Assembly (NCBI RefSeq): GCF_011304195.1 | Contig: NZ_CP049887.1 | Coordinates: forward strand, 2,604,001 to 2,668,000 | DNA: 64,000 nt | Origin: Vagococcus hydrophili | GTDB lineage: Bacteria; Bacillota; Bacilli; Lactobacillales; Vagococcaceae | Direction: 5' to 3' | Shown: in pieces, positions 1 through 7,669 of the stretch | How the letters are laid out: each line of letters opens with the position of its first letter | How positions within the stretch are numbered: the stretch's first letter is position 1 | Notes under the pieces: generated by a model | What the model was told of the DNA's origin: nothing | The model's input: the letters and a program-made list of their open reading frames with translations, nothing else | Database searches by the model: none | Program-made: the position numbers and the translations under genes

Positions 1-726
1 TGGTGAACCAATAAAGTGAGCGAGTGATGTTGGCACTGCGTTTGATTTCCATCCAGCAATACATAAACCAAAACCAGCGGCACAAATTCCTAAGTTAGCC
101 GCACCTGAAGCAATTCCAGATAGAGAAATCGCTGTGGCAATCCCAACTGTGGCAATCGGTGAGACGATCATCATTGAGAACATTAAAGCAATCGCAATCG
201 TCATTGGCACAGGTTGTAAATCAGTTAATGTGGCAACAAATTGACCTAACATTGATGTTAATGCTTTAACATAAGGTAGAAGTAAAACACCTAATCCTCC
301 ACCAACAACCGTAACAATCGTTGGAATCACTAAAATTGTAAAGGCTTGCAATTTCTCACCTAATACTAGGATAATCAAAACGGCGATTGCCGCAGTTAAC
401 CCTGTATTAATCACATCTCCAGAACCTTGGAAAATAAATCCACCATCTGGATTAACACGAGCTACACCAGAACCAACCACACAGGCCATTCCAAGTGAAC
501 CAATTTGAATCGGTGTAAATTTAAAGTTAATTGCCACTGCCACGCCCACAACAATTGGCATTAAACTTTGAGCAATTCCTGTGGCTGTTAAACCAAATGA
601 CCAATCTAAGGCTTTAGATAATTCACTTAGTAATGCTCCAGGGATTAAAGAAACAACTACCCCTAAAGCCACCCCGTTTAAAATATTCATGGTAAAATCT
701 TTTGGTTTGACACTTTTTATCGACAT
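1..726 (-). CDS. PTS IIC-like membrane protein (PfoR/EIIC_2 family), C-terminus outside window
   Basis: Open frame of 242 codons starting at ATG 724-726 and running off the left edge, so the protein is partial. It is almost entirely hydrophobic, with glycine- and alanine-rich membrane segments. The stretches GSGVARVNPDGG and LGICAAGFGLCIAGW are typical of the EIIC_2/PfoR family (COG3641), predicted PTS-type membrane permeases, some once annotated as toxin regulators. A clear GGAGG lies 8 bases before the ATG. It starts 25 bases after the lpd stop on the same strand, so the two are probably cotranscribed. The substrate cannot be told from the sequence, and no IIA or IIB domain is visible. Confidence 0.75.
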   Translation of the reverse strand, partial: MSIKSVKPKDFTMNILNGVALGVVVSLIPGALLSELSKALDWSFGLTATGIAQSLMPIVVGVAVAINFKFTPIQIGSLGMACVVGSGVARVNPDGGFIFQGSGDVINTGLTAAIAVLIILVLGEKLQAFTILVIPTIVTVVGGGLGVLLLPYVKALTSMLGQFVATLTDLQPVPMTIAIALMFSMMIVSPIATVGIATAISLSGIASGAANLGICAAGFGLCIAGWKSNAVPTSLAHFIGSP

Positions 727-751
727 ATAATCATCCTCCATGATGAAATTT

Positions 752-2158
752 TTAAATATGAATTGGTAAACCTAATCCGACTTCAGCAGCTTCCATGATT
801 GTTTCACTAACGGTTGGATGAGGGTGAACAGTTAATGATAGATCTTCAATTGAGGCACTTGTTTCAATTGCTAAAGTAATTTCTGAAATTAAATCACTTG
901 CATTGACTCCAGCAATTTGTCCGCCTAACACTTCTCCAGTTTCTTTATCACTAACTAGTTGAACCAAACCTTCTGCTTTGTTCATTGAAAGAGCACGACC
1001 ATTTCCTTGGAATGGAAACTCTGATACTTTAACTGAGTACCCTTTTTCTTCTGCTTCTTTTTTCGTTAAACCAGTTGAAGCTAACTCAGGTGACGTAAAA
1101 CATACAGCTGGCATTGCTTTATAGTCAACAGCCACATCTTGTCCGTCAATTGCTTCTGCCGCAATTTTCCCTTCATAACTTGCTTTATGGGCTAAGGCTA
1201 AGCCTGGAATAATATCTCCAATGGCATATACGTGATCTAAAGTTGTTTGGCATTGATCATTAACTTTGATTAAGCCACGCTCATCAAGTTCAACACCCAC
1301 ACGCTCTAAACCAAGTTCTTTCGTATTCGGACGACGACCAACAGAAACTAAAACATAATCACATTCGATTTCTTTGGTTTCTCCATTCACTTCATAAGTC
1401 ACTAACACATTATCAGCTGTTGTTTTTGCTGATTTTGCTAAAGCATTTGTTTCAATGGCTACATTTAATTTTTTAAATGATTTTTCCACATATGAAACTA
1501 GTTTTTTATCAAAGTTTGGTAAAATAGCTGATTGACCTTCTAAAATAGTAACTTCTGTGCCTAAATTAGCAAAAACTCCCGCTAACTCACTACCGATATA
1601 GCCCCCACCAATCACGACTAGTTTTTTAGGAAGTTCTTCTAAAGCTAAAATCCCTGTTGAATCTAAGACACGGTCATTAAACTTGAATCCTGGGATTTCA
1701 ATCGGTGTACTACCCGTTGCGATAATCGCATTTTCAAAGGTATACGTCTCGCCACCAAATTCATGCATCACACGAATTCGATTCTCATCCATGAAATACC
1801 CTGTACCTTCTAAAACAGTTACATTGTTTTTCTTAAGTAGAAATTTAATACCGTCCGTTAATTTCTTAACTACTTGATTATCTTTCCACTCTTGAATTTC
1901 TGAAAAATCTAAACTAACTTCTTTTGCACTCACACCTTTAAAAGGAGAACTAATTAAATCATGATAATGATGACTTGCTTCAATAAGTGCTTTTGATGGG
2001 ATACATCCCACATTTAAACAAGTTCCTCCTATATGAGTTTTTTCAATTAATGTAACGCTTTGTCCAAGTTGTGCTGCTCGAATTGCTGCAACGTACCCTC
2101 CAGGACCTGCTCCGATTACGACAGTTTCTAAACTTGTCTCGAAATCACCGACAACCAT
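752..2158 (-). CDS. lpdA: Dihydrolipoamide dehydrogenase (E3 component)
   Basis: 468 residues, full length for E3. It reoxidises dihydrolipoyl groups of 2-oxoacid dehydrogenase complexes using FAD and NAD+. Visible are the FAD-binding GAGPGG (16-21), the redox-active disulfide CLNVGC (C47, C52), the NAD-binding VVIGGGYIGSE, and the C-terminal HPHPTVSE with the catalytic His447-Glu452 pair. The N-terminus MVVGDFETSLETVVIGAGPGG resembles the E3 of enterococcal pyruvate dehydrogenase. No E1 or E2 genes lie next to it here: its neighbours are a PTS-type permease downstream and a divergent LysR gene. It may therefore be a second, stand-alone E3 or serve a complex encoded elsewhere. SD AAGGAAGT precedes the ATG. 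Confidence 0.93.
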   Translation of the reverse strand: MVVGDFETSLETVVIGAGPGGYVAAIRAAQLGQSVTLIEKTHIGGTCLNVGCIPSKALIEASHHYHDLISSPFKGVSAKEVSLDFSEIQEWKDNQVVKKLTDGIKFLLKKNNVTVLEGTGYFMDENRIRVMHEFGGETYTFENAIIATGSTPIEIPGFKFNDRVLDSTGILALEELPKKLVVIGGGYIGSELAGVFANLGTEVTILEGQSAILPNFDKKLVSYVEKSFKKLNVAIETNALAKSAKTTADNVLVTYEVNGETKEIECDYVLVSVGRRPNTKELGLERVGVELDERGLIKVNDQCQTTLDHVYAIGDIIPGLALAHKASYEGKIAAEAIDGQDVAVDYKAMPAVCFTSPELASTGLTKKEAEEKGYSVKVSEFPFQGNGRALSMNKAEGLVQLVSDKETGEVLGGQIAGVNASDLISEITLAIETSASIEDLSLTVHPHPTVSETIMEAAEVGLGLPIHI

Positions 2159-2224
2159 TTGGCTACTTCCTTTCTTTTCTTCTTTATATCGCTGACTTTG
2201 TGAGTTATACTAGGCATGTTGCCT

Positions 2225-2254
2225 TTAAAGCGCATTCACAAGTAAGCGTTTTAT
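2225..2254. promoter_or_regulatory. Two cre-like sequences upstream of lpdA
   Basis: TTAAAGCGCATTCA (2225-2238, read on the minus strand) and AGTAAGCGTTTTAT (2241-2254) each match the CcpA site consensus TGNAANCGNWNNCW at all but two positions. They lie just upstream of a -10-like TATAAC (minus strand, around 2204-2211) for lpdA. Control by CcpA is inferred only from this similarity. Confidence 0.3.
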
Positions 2255-2280
2255 TTTTGTGACACCCTTATTATAGGATT

Positions 2281-2302
2281 CAATTTCACAAATTTGAAAT
2301 TG
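2281..2302. promoter_or_regulatory. Perfect inverted repeat, candidate LysR operator
   Basis: Arms CAATTTCA (2281-2288) and TGAAATTG (2295-2302) are exact reverse complements with a 6-base spacer. The repeat lies between the divergent lpdA and lysR genes and touches the predicted -35 of lysR. This is where LysR-type regulators usually bind and autoregulate. Binding is inferred. Confidence 0.5.
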
Positions 2303-2326
2303 ACAATTTCTATAGCCGGATAAATT
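2300..2326 (+). promoter_or_regulatory. Candidate promoter of the lysR gene
   Basis: A perfect -35 TTGACA (2300-2305) is followed by TAAATT (2321-2326) with a short 15-base spacer. The last two bases of the inverted repeat overlap the -35, consistent with autorepression. Confidence 0.4.
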
Positions 2327-2348
2327 TTATTAAAAAGGAGAATCATTG

Positions 2349-3239
2349 ATGGAATTCAGACAGTTAAGGTATTTCTTAGAAATCATCAAAGCTCAAAATT
2401 ATTCTCACGCGGCAAAAAATCTCTTTGTGACTCAACCCACCCTTTCTTGGAACATGAACAAACTTCAAGAAGAACTAGGAGCAAAATTGCTTTATCAAGT
2501 TGGAAACAAAGTCATGCCAACCACCGCAGGGACCCTACTCTTTGAAAAGGGGCAGAAAATAATTGATGAGCTAGACCACCTAACCGAAGAAATAGAAACA
2601 GATCACATCTATGAAAAAAAAGAGTTAACTATTGGATCAAATGCTGTTATCTCCCCAGTATTTATGCCTTTGATTCAACAATTCATGACCATCTACCCAA
2701 ATTTTTCAATCACAATTGAAGAAGATGGTTCTGTCAAAACCCAACAAAAAGTCGCAAATGGCGAGTTAGAGATAGGTATTGTCTCATTTCCGATTACTGA
2801 ACCCGATTTAGACATTGAAAGAAATATTTTTGAAGTCTTTAAATATGATGCTTATGTCTTAATGCGAGAGGATCACCCATTAGCCGGTGAAAAAGAACTT
2901 AGTATAAAAGACTTAAAAACAGAAACCTTCTCGTCTATGAGTAAAGATTATGTTTTATGGCATGTATTAAAGAACAAAGCACGTGAGTATGGCTTTTCCC
3001 CTAAGATTAATTTAATGAGTAACAATCATGAAGTCCTCGTTAATTCAATCCTAAAAGACAACTCCATTGCGCTATTACCCATTCAATTAAAAGACCTATA
3101 TAAAAGTGAACCCCTCACTTGGATTCCCCTTAAGGACAAAATCAAACCCTTTGATATTGTGGTTGTCCATAAAAAAAATCAACCACTCAGCCCGGCAGCA
3201 GCCCTATGTTTAGAATTTATTACAAACCAAAAAAAATAA
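2349..3239 (+). CDS. LysR-family transcriptional regulator
   Basis: 296 residues, usual LysR length. The N-terminal helix-turn-helix (about residues 1-60) carries the family pattern RQLRYFLEIIKAQNYSHAAKNLFVTQPTLSWNMNKLQEELG. A periplasmic-binding-like effector domain follows from about residue 90. ATG 2349 is preferred over the in-frame TTG at 2346 because AAGGAG (2335-2340) lies 8 bases upstream of it. It is divergent from lpdA and followed in the same direction by a D-lactate dehydrogenase gene, so either neighbour may be its target. The effector is unknown. Confidence 0.88.
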   Translation: MEFRQLRYFLEIIKAQNYSHAAKNLFVTQPTLSWNMNKLQEELGAKLLYQVGNKVMPTTAGTLLFEKGQKIIDELDHLTEEIETDHIYEKKELTIGSNAVISPVFMPLIQQFMTIYPNFSITIEEDGSVKTQQKVANGELEIGIVSFPITEPDLDIERNIFEVFKYDAYVLMREDHPLAGEKELSIKDLKTETFSSMSKDYVLWHVLKNKAREYGFSPKINLMSNNHEVLVNSILKDNSIALLPIQLKDLYKSEPLTWIPLKDKIKPFDIVVVHKKNQPLSPAAALCLEFITNQKK

Positions 3240-3240
3240 A

Positions 3241-3279
3241 CCTATAGATGGGATCAATAACCCTATAGATTTTATTGAT
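3241..3279. repeat. Direct repeat plus inverted repeat before the D-lactate dehydrogenase gene
   Basis: CCTATAGAT occurs at 3241-3249 and again at 3262-3270. ATCAATAA (3253-3260) and TTATTGAT (3272-3279) form an 8-bp inverted repeat around the second copy. There is no T-run, so it does not look like a terminator. It could be an operator for the next gene, whose -10-like TATACT lies at 3303-3308. Confidence 0.35.
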
Positions 3280-3346
3280 TAGAAGATTTCTCTCACTTTA
3301 CCTATACTTAAGTTGTTACTTAATTAACAAGGAAAGGAGCTTTCTT

Positions 3347-4345
3347 ATGAAAAAAATTATCATGATGGGAGCTAGAGAAGACGAAAAAACCTTCGCTCTT
3401 GAGTGGGGGAAGAAAAATAATATCGACGTAACCGTCACAACAGAAGTTCTAAATAATGATACCTATCATTTAGTCCAAGGATTTGACGGGATTAGTCTCC
3501 AACAAACCATGGGCATTCCAACTGAGATGTACCAACAATTAAGAAAAGATGGTTTTAAACAAATTGCTCAACGTTCAGCTGGTTTTGATATGTATGATTT
3601 AGAGGAAGCGACAAAACAAAATTTACTTATTACCAATGTACCTGCCTACTCACCAAATTCAGTTGCTGAATTTACAGTTAGTAGCGCTCTGAATTGTTTA
3701 CGTCATACAGAAGAAATTCAACGACGTGTTCACTCTCAAGATTTTACTTGGGACAGTCGCATCCTTTCAAAAGAAGTTCGTTCCCTAACGATTGGTATTC
3801 TGGGAACAGGACGCATTGGACAAGTTACAGGACAAATTTTTAAAGGCTTTGGGGCGAATATTATTGGCTATGATTTGTATAAATCGACAGCCGCCGAAGA
3901 AATTTTAACTTACGAAGATGATTTTGATGTTTTTCTTGCTCAATCTGATATTGTTTCTATTCATATGCCACTAACAAAAGACAACCATCATTTATTCAAT
4001 AAAGAAACCTTTGATAAAATGAAACCAGGCAGCATACTAATTAATGCGGCTCGAGGTGGTATTGTTGATACAAATGCCTTAATCAACGCTTTGAATGAAG
4101 GTCAATTAGCAGGGTGTGCTCTGGATACTTATGAACAAGAGATGAATTATGTCACGAAAGATTGGCAAAACAAAAAATTAGATGATCCCATTCTCCAAGA
4201 ATTAATCCAACGTGAGGATGTATTATACACGCCTCACATTGCTTTTTATACAGAAACAGCCGTTGAGAACCTTGTCTTCGGGGCTTTAGAGGCTTGCCTT
4301 TCTGTTTTAACGACAGGAACAGCTGAAACAATTGTTAATAATTAA
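3347..4345 (+). CDS. D-lactate dehydrogenase / D-2-hydroxyacid dehydrogenase
   Basis: 332 residues. It reduces pyruvate or a related 2-oxoacid to the D-hydroxyacid with NADH. The NAD-binding loop GTGRIG is at 153-158. The catalytic triad of the family is in place: Arg236 in AARGG, Glu265 in DTYEQE, His297 in TPHIAF. The spacing matches that known for lactobacillus D-LDH (235/264/296). The start at ATG 3347 is supported by AAGGAG about 8 bases upstream; an upstream in-frame extension to 3275 lacks a ribosome site and is hydrophobic noise. 2-hydroxyisocaproate dehydrogenases are close relatives, so the exact substrate is not certain. Confidence 0.88.
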   Translation: MKKIIMMGAREDEKTFALEWGKKNNIDVTVTTEVLNNDTYHLVQGFDGISLQQTMGIPTEMYQQLRKDGFKQIAQRSAGFDMYDLEEATKQNLLITNVPAYSPNSVAEFTVSSALNCLRHTEEIQRRVHSQDFTWDSRILSKEVRSLTIGILGTGRIGQVTGQIFKGFGANIIGYDLYKSTAAEEILTYEDDFDVFLAQSDIVSIHMPLTKDNHHLFNKETFDKMKPGSILINAARGGIVDTNALINALNEGQLAGCALDTYEQEMNYVTKDWQNKKLDDPILQELIQREDVLYTPHIAFYTETAVENLVFGALEACLSVLTTGTAETIVNN

Positions 4346-4394
4346 AAAGAAAATGAGAGCTGTGATAACATATCACAAACTCTCATTTTCTTTT
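4345..4394. terminator. Bidirectional terminator between D-LDH and reoY
   Basis: A 15-bp perfect stem (AAAAGAAAATGAGAG at 4345-4359 with its complement at 4380-4394) encloses a second stem, TGTGATA/TATCACA (4361-4367, 4371-4377). A-rich and T-rich ends make it work on both strands for the convergent genes. The loop region overlaps the 3' end of reoY. Confidence 0.9.
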
Positions 4395-4918
4395 AATCTT
4401 TGATAGTCTTTGGACAACTTTTGAAATTCTTTCTTATTGCCTGTCTCGAGGGCTTGATTTATTTTCTCAAGTAAGATATTTAACTTAAACTTCCGTTCTT
4501 CCTCTTCAATAAAACTATTTAGCGCCAGTCTAAATTCTTTTTCAGCTTCTTCATCAAGAGGTTGGTAAGGATTTTCCTCTAACACATCTAAATAATACTT
4601 AGATAACGTCATCCCATCAAAAGAAACGCCTATAAACAATGGACTTTTTCGATTCAAACGGATATCATGGAAAATTTTGTTAGGATCTTCAATAACAATT
4701 CCTTGATTCACCATCTCTAAACCACTTCCTGAAACAGACTGATCTGTAACAAGTAACCCTCTAGGTGTAGAAAGAACATTCTCGACGAAAGTTACACGGT
4801 CTAATAAAAATTCATGATTCAAAAGATAATTTAAAATCCAGTACGACTCTCTCTTTTTCAATGAGACAGATTGAATTAACCAATTAACAAATTTTTTCTT
4901 ACTTGCTAATTCGATCAT
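4373..4918 (-). CDS. reoY: ReoY / YpiB family protein (UPF0302)
   Basis: 181 residues from ATG 4918, which has AGGGTGG 8 bases upstream. A GTG at 4930 would add four residues and lacks a well-placed ribosome site. The N-terminal part (about 1-100) is the UPF0302/YpiB domain. The C-terminal 45 residues form an IDEAL-like helical segment (LNILLEKINQALETGNKKEFQKLSKDYQRLK). In Listeria, ReoY acts with ReoM to control ClpCP-dependent turnover of MurA; the same role here is inferred from family. It follows the TPR gene as ypiB follows ypiA in Bacillus. Confidence 0.85.
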   Translation of the reverse strand: MIELASKKKFVNWLIQSVSLKKRESYWILNYLLNHEFLLDRVTFVENVLSTPRGLLVTDQSVSGSGLEMVNQGIVIEDPNKIFHDIRLNRKSPLFIGVSFDGMTLSKYYLDVLEENPYQPLDEEAEKEFRLALNSFIEEEERKFKLNILLEKINQALETGNKKEFQKLSKDYQRLKENESL

Positions 4919-4923
4919 GTTAA

Positions 4924-6177
4924 CTACCACCCTTCATTGTCAAGTAATGAAGCAACCTCCACATCATCAGGAACCATCGTCAAATACATTTGTAGTAAGC
5001 GATTAGATTCTTCACGATTTCCTTCTTCTCTAAGGAATAATGCATAGTCTTTAACAAATTCAGGATCATCGATTAAAGTTTCTTTGGCTTGGTCATAATG
5101 TTTCTTCGCTTGATCAAATTCCTCTAAACCATTAAAAGCTTGCGCTAAAATCCATTCAGCAAAGGATTGTTCTTTCACTTCTAATGTAGCTATCAAAGTA
5201 ATTACTTCGTCGTATTCTTCTTCCTTAAGTAGTAGCTCAGCCAAACGTATTTTAGAAAGATCTGCATCCACTTCTAAAGAAATCACTTCTTCTAAATATT
5301 GTTTTGCTTGATCTTTATCCCCTAAATGATAAGCCGTTTCAGATGCTAAATGGTATAGCGAAGTTTCATACGGGTTTTGCACAATCCCTTCTTCTGCCAT
5401 TTCAATGGCTTCCTCGTGACGACCTTCATCGTGTAAAATTTGAGCTAAAGGATAGTACACTTGATTAAATGATTCATCCATTAATCTAACTTGAGTTAAT
5501 AATTCAATGGCACGTTCATTCTGTTCTAACTGATAATAAGTTAAAGCTAATTGGAAGGCACGTTCAACAGTTTCCTCTTCTTCAATTGAAAGCTCTAAAT
5601 AGTTGACAGCCTCTTCAAAGTCGCCAATTCTTGATAAAGCAACACCGATTCGCTCATTTAAATTAATTGGTGATTCTTCTTTTGATAGCACCTTTTTTAA
5701 TTCTTGATAAACAGCGATTGCCTTAACATAATCTTCACTAGAGAAGTACAATTCTGCCAATGATAAATCTAATAAAGGTTCATTTGGCATAATTTCTTTG
5801 GCTTGATTTAATTTTCGCTCACTTACTTCTGGAATATTCAAAACTTGATACAGGTCTGCTTGTGTGATTAAACTTTGCGCATACAAATCACTCGTTTCTT
5901 CAATCGATTCTAAATAACTAAACGCTTTTTCAAGTTCATCATTCTCAATCGCAATTTCTGCTAGTGAAATTTTTAAAGTTTCTTCTTCTGGAAACTCCTC
6001 AAATAATTTTGAATATAATTTTTCTGATTCTTCCACAAAGCCTAATTGGAATAAATTATCCGCCAATTGCATTCTTTCTTCTGGTAAATCCTCAACAAGA
6101 GCTTTCTCAAAAGCCACTTGAGCTTCGATTAAATCTCCATTTGATAACGCTTCTAACATTTTTTTACTGTTTGACAT
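4924..6177 (-). CDS. Tetratricopeptide repeat protein (YpiA-like)
   Basis: 417 residues, acidic, built almost wholly of TPR-type helix pairs in tandem from about residue 5 to 405 (for example FQLGFVEESEKLYSKLFEEFPEEETLKISLAEIAIENDELEKAF). No signal peptide or membrane segment, so it should be a cytoplasmic scaffold or adaptor. Its position directly before reoY matches ypiA-ypiB of Bacillus. It ends 5 bases before the reoY ATG, so the two are translationally close. Partner and function are not known. Confidence 0.85.
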   Translation of the reverse strand: MSNSKKMLEALSNGDLIEAQVAFEKALVEDLPEERMQLADNLFQLGFVEESEKLYSKLFEEFPEEETLKISLAEIAIENDELEKAFSYLESIEETSDLYAQSLITQADLYQVLNIPEVSERKLNQAKEIMPNEPLLDLSLAELYFSSEDYVKAIAVYQELKKVLSKEESPINLNERIGVALSRIGDFEEAVNYLELSIEEEETVERAFQLALTYYQLEQNERAIELLTQVRLMDESFNQVYYPLAQILHDEGRHEEAIEMAEEGIVQNPYETSLYHLASETAYHLGDKDQAKQYLEEVISLEVDADLSKIRLAELLLKEEEYDEVITLIATLEVKEQSFAEWILAQAFNGLEEFDQAKKHYDQAKETLIDDPEFVKDYALFLREEGNREESNRLLQMYLTMVPDDVEVASLLDNEGW

Positions 6178-6195
6178 ATAATCTCTCCAAAAAAT

Positions 6196-7227
6196 TTATT
6201 TTATCCTACGATACATCTCTATTACTTTAAATAATTCCTCTTGATCTGGTATGTTAACCATATCAACTTGCCCAATTTCTTTTAAGCAGAGGATTTTCTG
6301 ATAACGGGTTAACTCAATCAACAAACTTTCTGTTAAATCAGTGATTAACATTTGTTCAGGTAATTTCAACTCAATTCCTACAATACTCTCAAACCAAAAA
6401 TAAAACTTATTATAATCAAATTGAACCTCACTTCTCTCCAATGTCCAAAGAAGATGAAGTAAAAAGCCAATATATTCTTTTTGAGAAATATTCAAATAAT
6501 GAGCTTCTTCCAATCTGTAGAAAGCTTTCGTAAAGCTCTTACCAAAACTAGAACTGAATTGATTTTCTTTTTTTATTACTTGAATAATCGAAGCAATAAA
6601 AGGTGAAAAATTTTCATAATTCTCTGACAAAGAAACTTGGTATATTTTTTTTAGTAATTCAGCATTCTGAGTAACAGCTAAATGAATCAATTTAAAAAAA
6701 GATTCTCGCCAAACTTCTCTAGTTTCTAATTCCATCAACATTGTATCGTAAACAACTCGATCAGGCAAAAGTTTTTGTTTCATGGATGGAATGGCTTTGG
6801 AATTATTTAACCAAACCTCTCCAAATAACGAATCAATAAAACCTGACAAAGTAGAAGGTAAGTAATAAAATGCTGATAAATAAGGTGAAGACTTCTTTAA
6901 AGCACCACATAAATGAAACAGTTCAGCGCCACCAGCTCCAATAATTAGCGTATTTTCAGGAGTTGTCATTTCTTCCATATATTCTAATATCGATTGAAAG
7001 GTGTCAATTCCTCTTGCTTTTATATTATTTGGGCAAATATACCACTGAAATTCTAAACTAGATGAAAATAATTTTGAAAATTTATCGTAATAATACTCGT
7101 AGAAAGGCTGACTTGAAACAAATAATACAGAAGAAAAATCTTCCAAGTTACTAAAATAACCTTGCGTAATTAACCGATTTAGAGATTCTGCATAAACAAT
7201 GTCAACTTGTTCATATTTCTCTCTCAT
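6196..7227 (-). CDS. Degenerate 3-dehydroquinate synthase-like protein (AroB pseudoenzyme)
   Basis: 343 residues from ATG 7227 (SD GAGGTGG close upstream; a GTG at 7236 is less likely). The length and order of blocks follow AroB. TLIIGAGGAE (93-102) matches the nucleotide-binding GGGVVGD region, LPSTLSGFIDSLFGEVW (123-139) matches the VPTTLLSQVDSSVGGKT block, and LLPDRVVYDT (153-162) matches the next strand. Yet the catalytic and metal residues are changed: the Lys of SVGGKT and of EVIKYG are lost (GEVW; KLIHLA), and GHTFGHA has become GKSFTKA, removing zinc-binding His. So it should not make dehydroquinate. It is first gene of an operon with the TPR protein and ReoY. The fold assignment is my alignment by eye. 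Confidence 0.6.
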   Translation of the reverse strand: MREKYEQVDIVYAESLNRLITQGYFSNLEDFSSVLFVSSQPFYEYYYDKFSKLFSSSLEFQWYICPNNIKARGIDTFQSILEYMEEMTTPENTLIIGAGGAELFHLCGALKKSSPYLSAFYYLPSTLSGFIDSLFGEVWLNNSKAIPSMKQKLLPDRVVYDTMLMELETREVWRESFFKLIHLAVTQNAELLKKIYQVSLSENYENFSPFIASIIQVIKKENQFSSSFGKSFTKAFYRLEEAHYLNISQKEYIGFLLHLLWTLERSEVQFDYNKFYFWFESIVGIELKLPEQMLITDLTESLLIELTRYQKILCLKEIGQVDMVNIPDQEELFKVIEMYRRIK

Positions 7228-7247
7228 TGCCACCACCTCTTACGACC

Positions 7248-7256
7248 ATTTTACCA
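7248..7256 (-). promoter_or_regulatory. Extended -10 for the aroB-like/TPR/reoY operon
   Basis: On the minus strand TGG-TAAAAT forms an extended -10 about 20 bases before the ATG at 7227. No good -35 is seen at 16-18 bases, as is common for extended -10 promoters. Confidence 0.4.
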
Positions 7257-7291
7257 TAAAAAAGTTGATACATAGGGATATACTTCTCTAT

Positions 7292-7329
7292 AAAAAGAGA
7301 CTCCAACATTTATTCCATGCTTGAAGTCT
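7292..7329 (-). terminator. Terminator after the GlsB-type gene
   Basis: On the minus strand AGACTTCAA pairs with TTGGAGTCT (9 bp with one U-G pair, 14-base loop) and is followed by CTTTTTA. Confidence 0.5.
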
Positions 7330-7335
7330 ACATTT

Positions 7336-7578
7336 TTATCTCCTTGTAAAAAGTGATACAACAGCAATCACAATGACAGCTCCTAGTATTGATGGTATCA
7401 AAGCCATACCGGCTAAGTGTCCACCCCAATCACTGCCAAATAATTTTTGTCCAACACTAGAACCGACTAAACCAGCGATAATATTGAACACGCATCCCTT
7501 TGGATTATCTTTACCTGTTAGCGAACCCGCAATAGCGCCAATAACCGCTCCTACAAGAAGTACCCAAATCCAATACAT
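7336..7578 (-). CDS. GlsB/YeaQ/YmgE family stress-response membrane protein
   Basis: 80 residues from ATG 7578, with AAGGAG upstream; the in-frame ATG at 7596 overlaps that ribosome site and is less likely. Three hydrophobic segments and the glycine motifs GAIAGSLTGK and GLVGSSVGQKLFG are typical of the transglycosylase-associated protein family. These are small membrane proteins induced by cell-envelope stress in enterococci and other Firmicutes. The biochemical role is unknown. It has its own promoter and terminator and lies just outside the motility island. Confidence 0.85.
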   Translation of the reverse strand: MYWIWVLLVGAVIGAIAGSLTGKDNPKGCVFNIIAGLVGSSVGQKLFGSDWGGHLAGMALIPSILGAVIVIAVVSLFTRR

Positions 7579-7607
7579 AAATATCCACTCCTTCATCTTG
7601 ATACTCT

Positions 7608-7637
7608 ATTTTAAATGAAAGACAAAAAAATAGTCAA
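7608..7637 (-). promoter_or_regulatory. Promoter of the GlsB-type gene
   Basis: Minus-strand -35 TTGACT (7632-7637) and -10 TAAAAT (7608-7613), 18-base spacer. The -35 is part of the distal arm of the terminator of the preceding C39 gene, so the two signals share DNA. Confidence 0.6.
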
Positions 7638-7660
7638 GCACTAGACCGTGTTCTTGACTA
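7624..7660 (-). terminator. Terminator at the left end of the motility island
   Basis: Minus-strand stem TAGTCAAG/CTTGACTA (7653-7660 with 7631-7638), followed by seven Ts. It ends the flaG-fliD-fliT-fliS-C39 transcript. Confidence 0.8.
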
Positions 7661-7669
7661 TAATAAGTG

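Noticed and set aside
7600-7660. Attachment-site repeat at the left border of the motility island
   Set aside because: The inverted repeat there is a terminator; no matching copy exists near the right border at 52,070-52,150.
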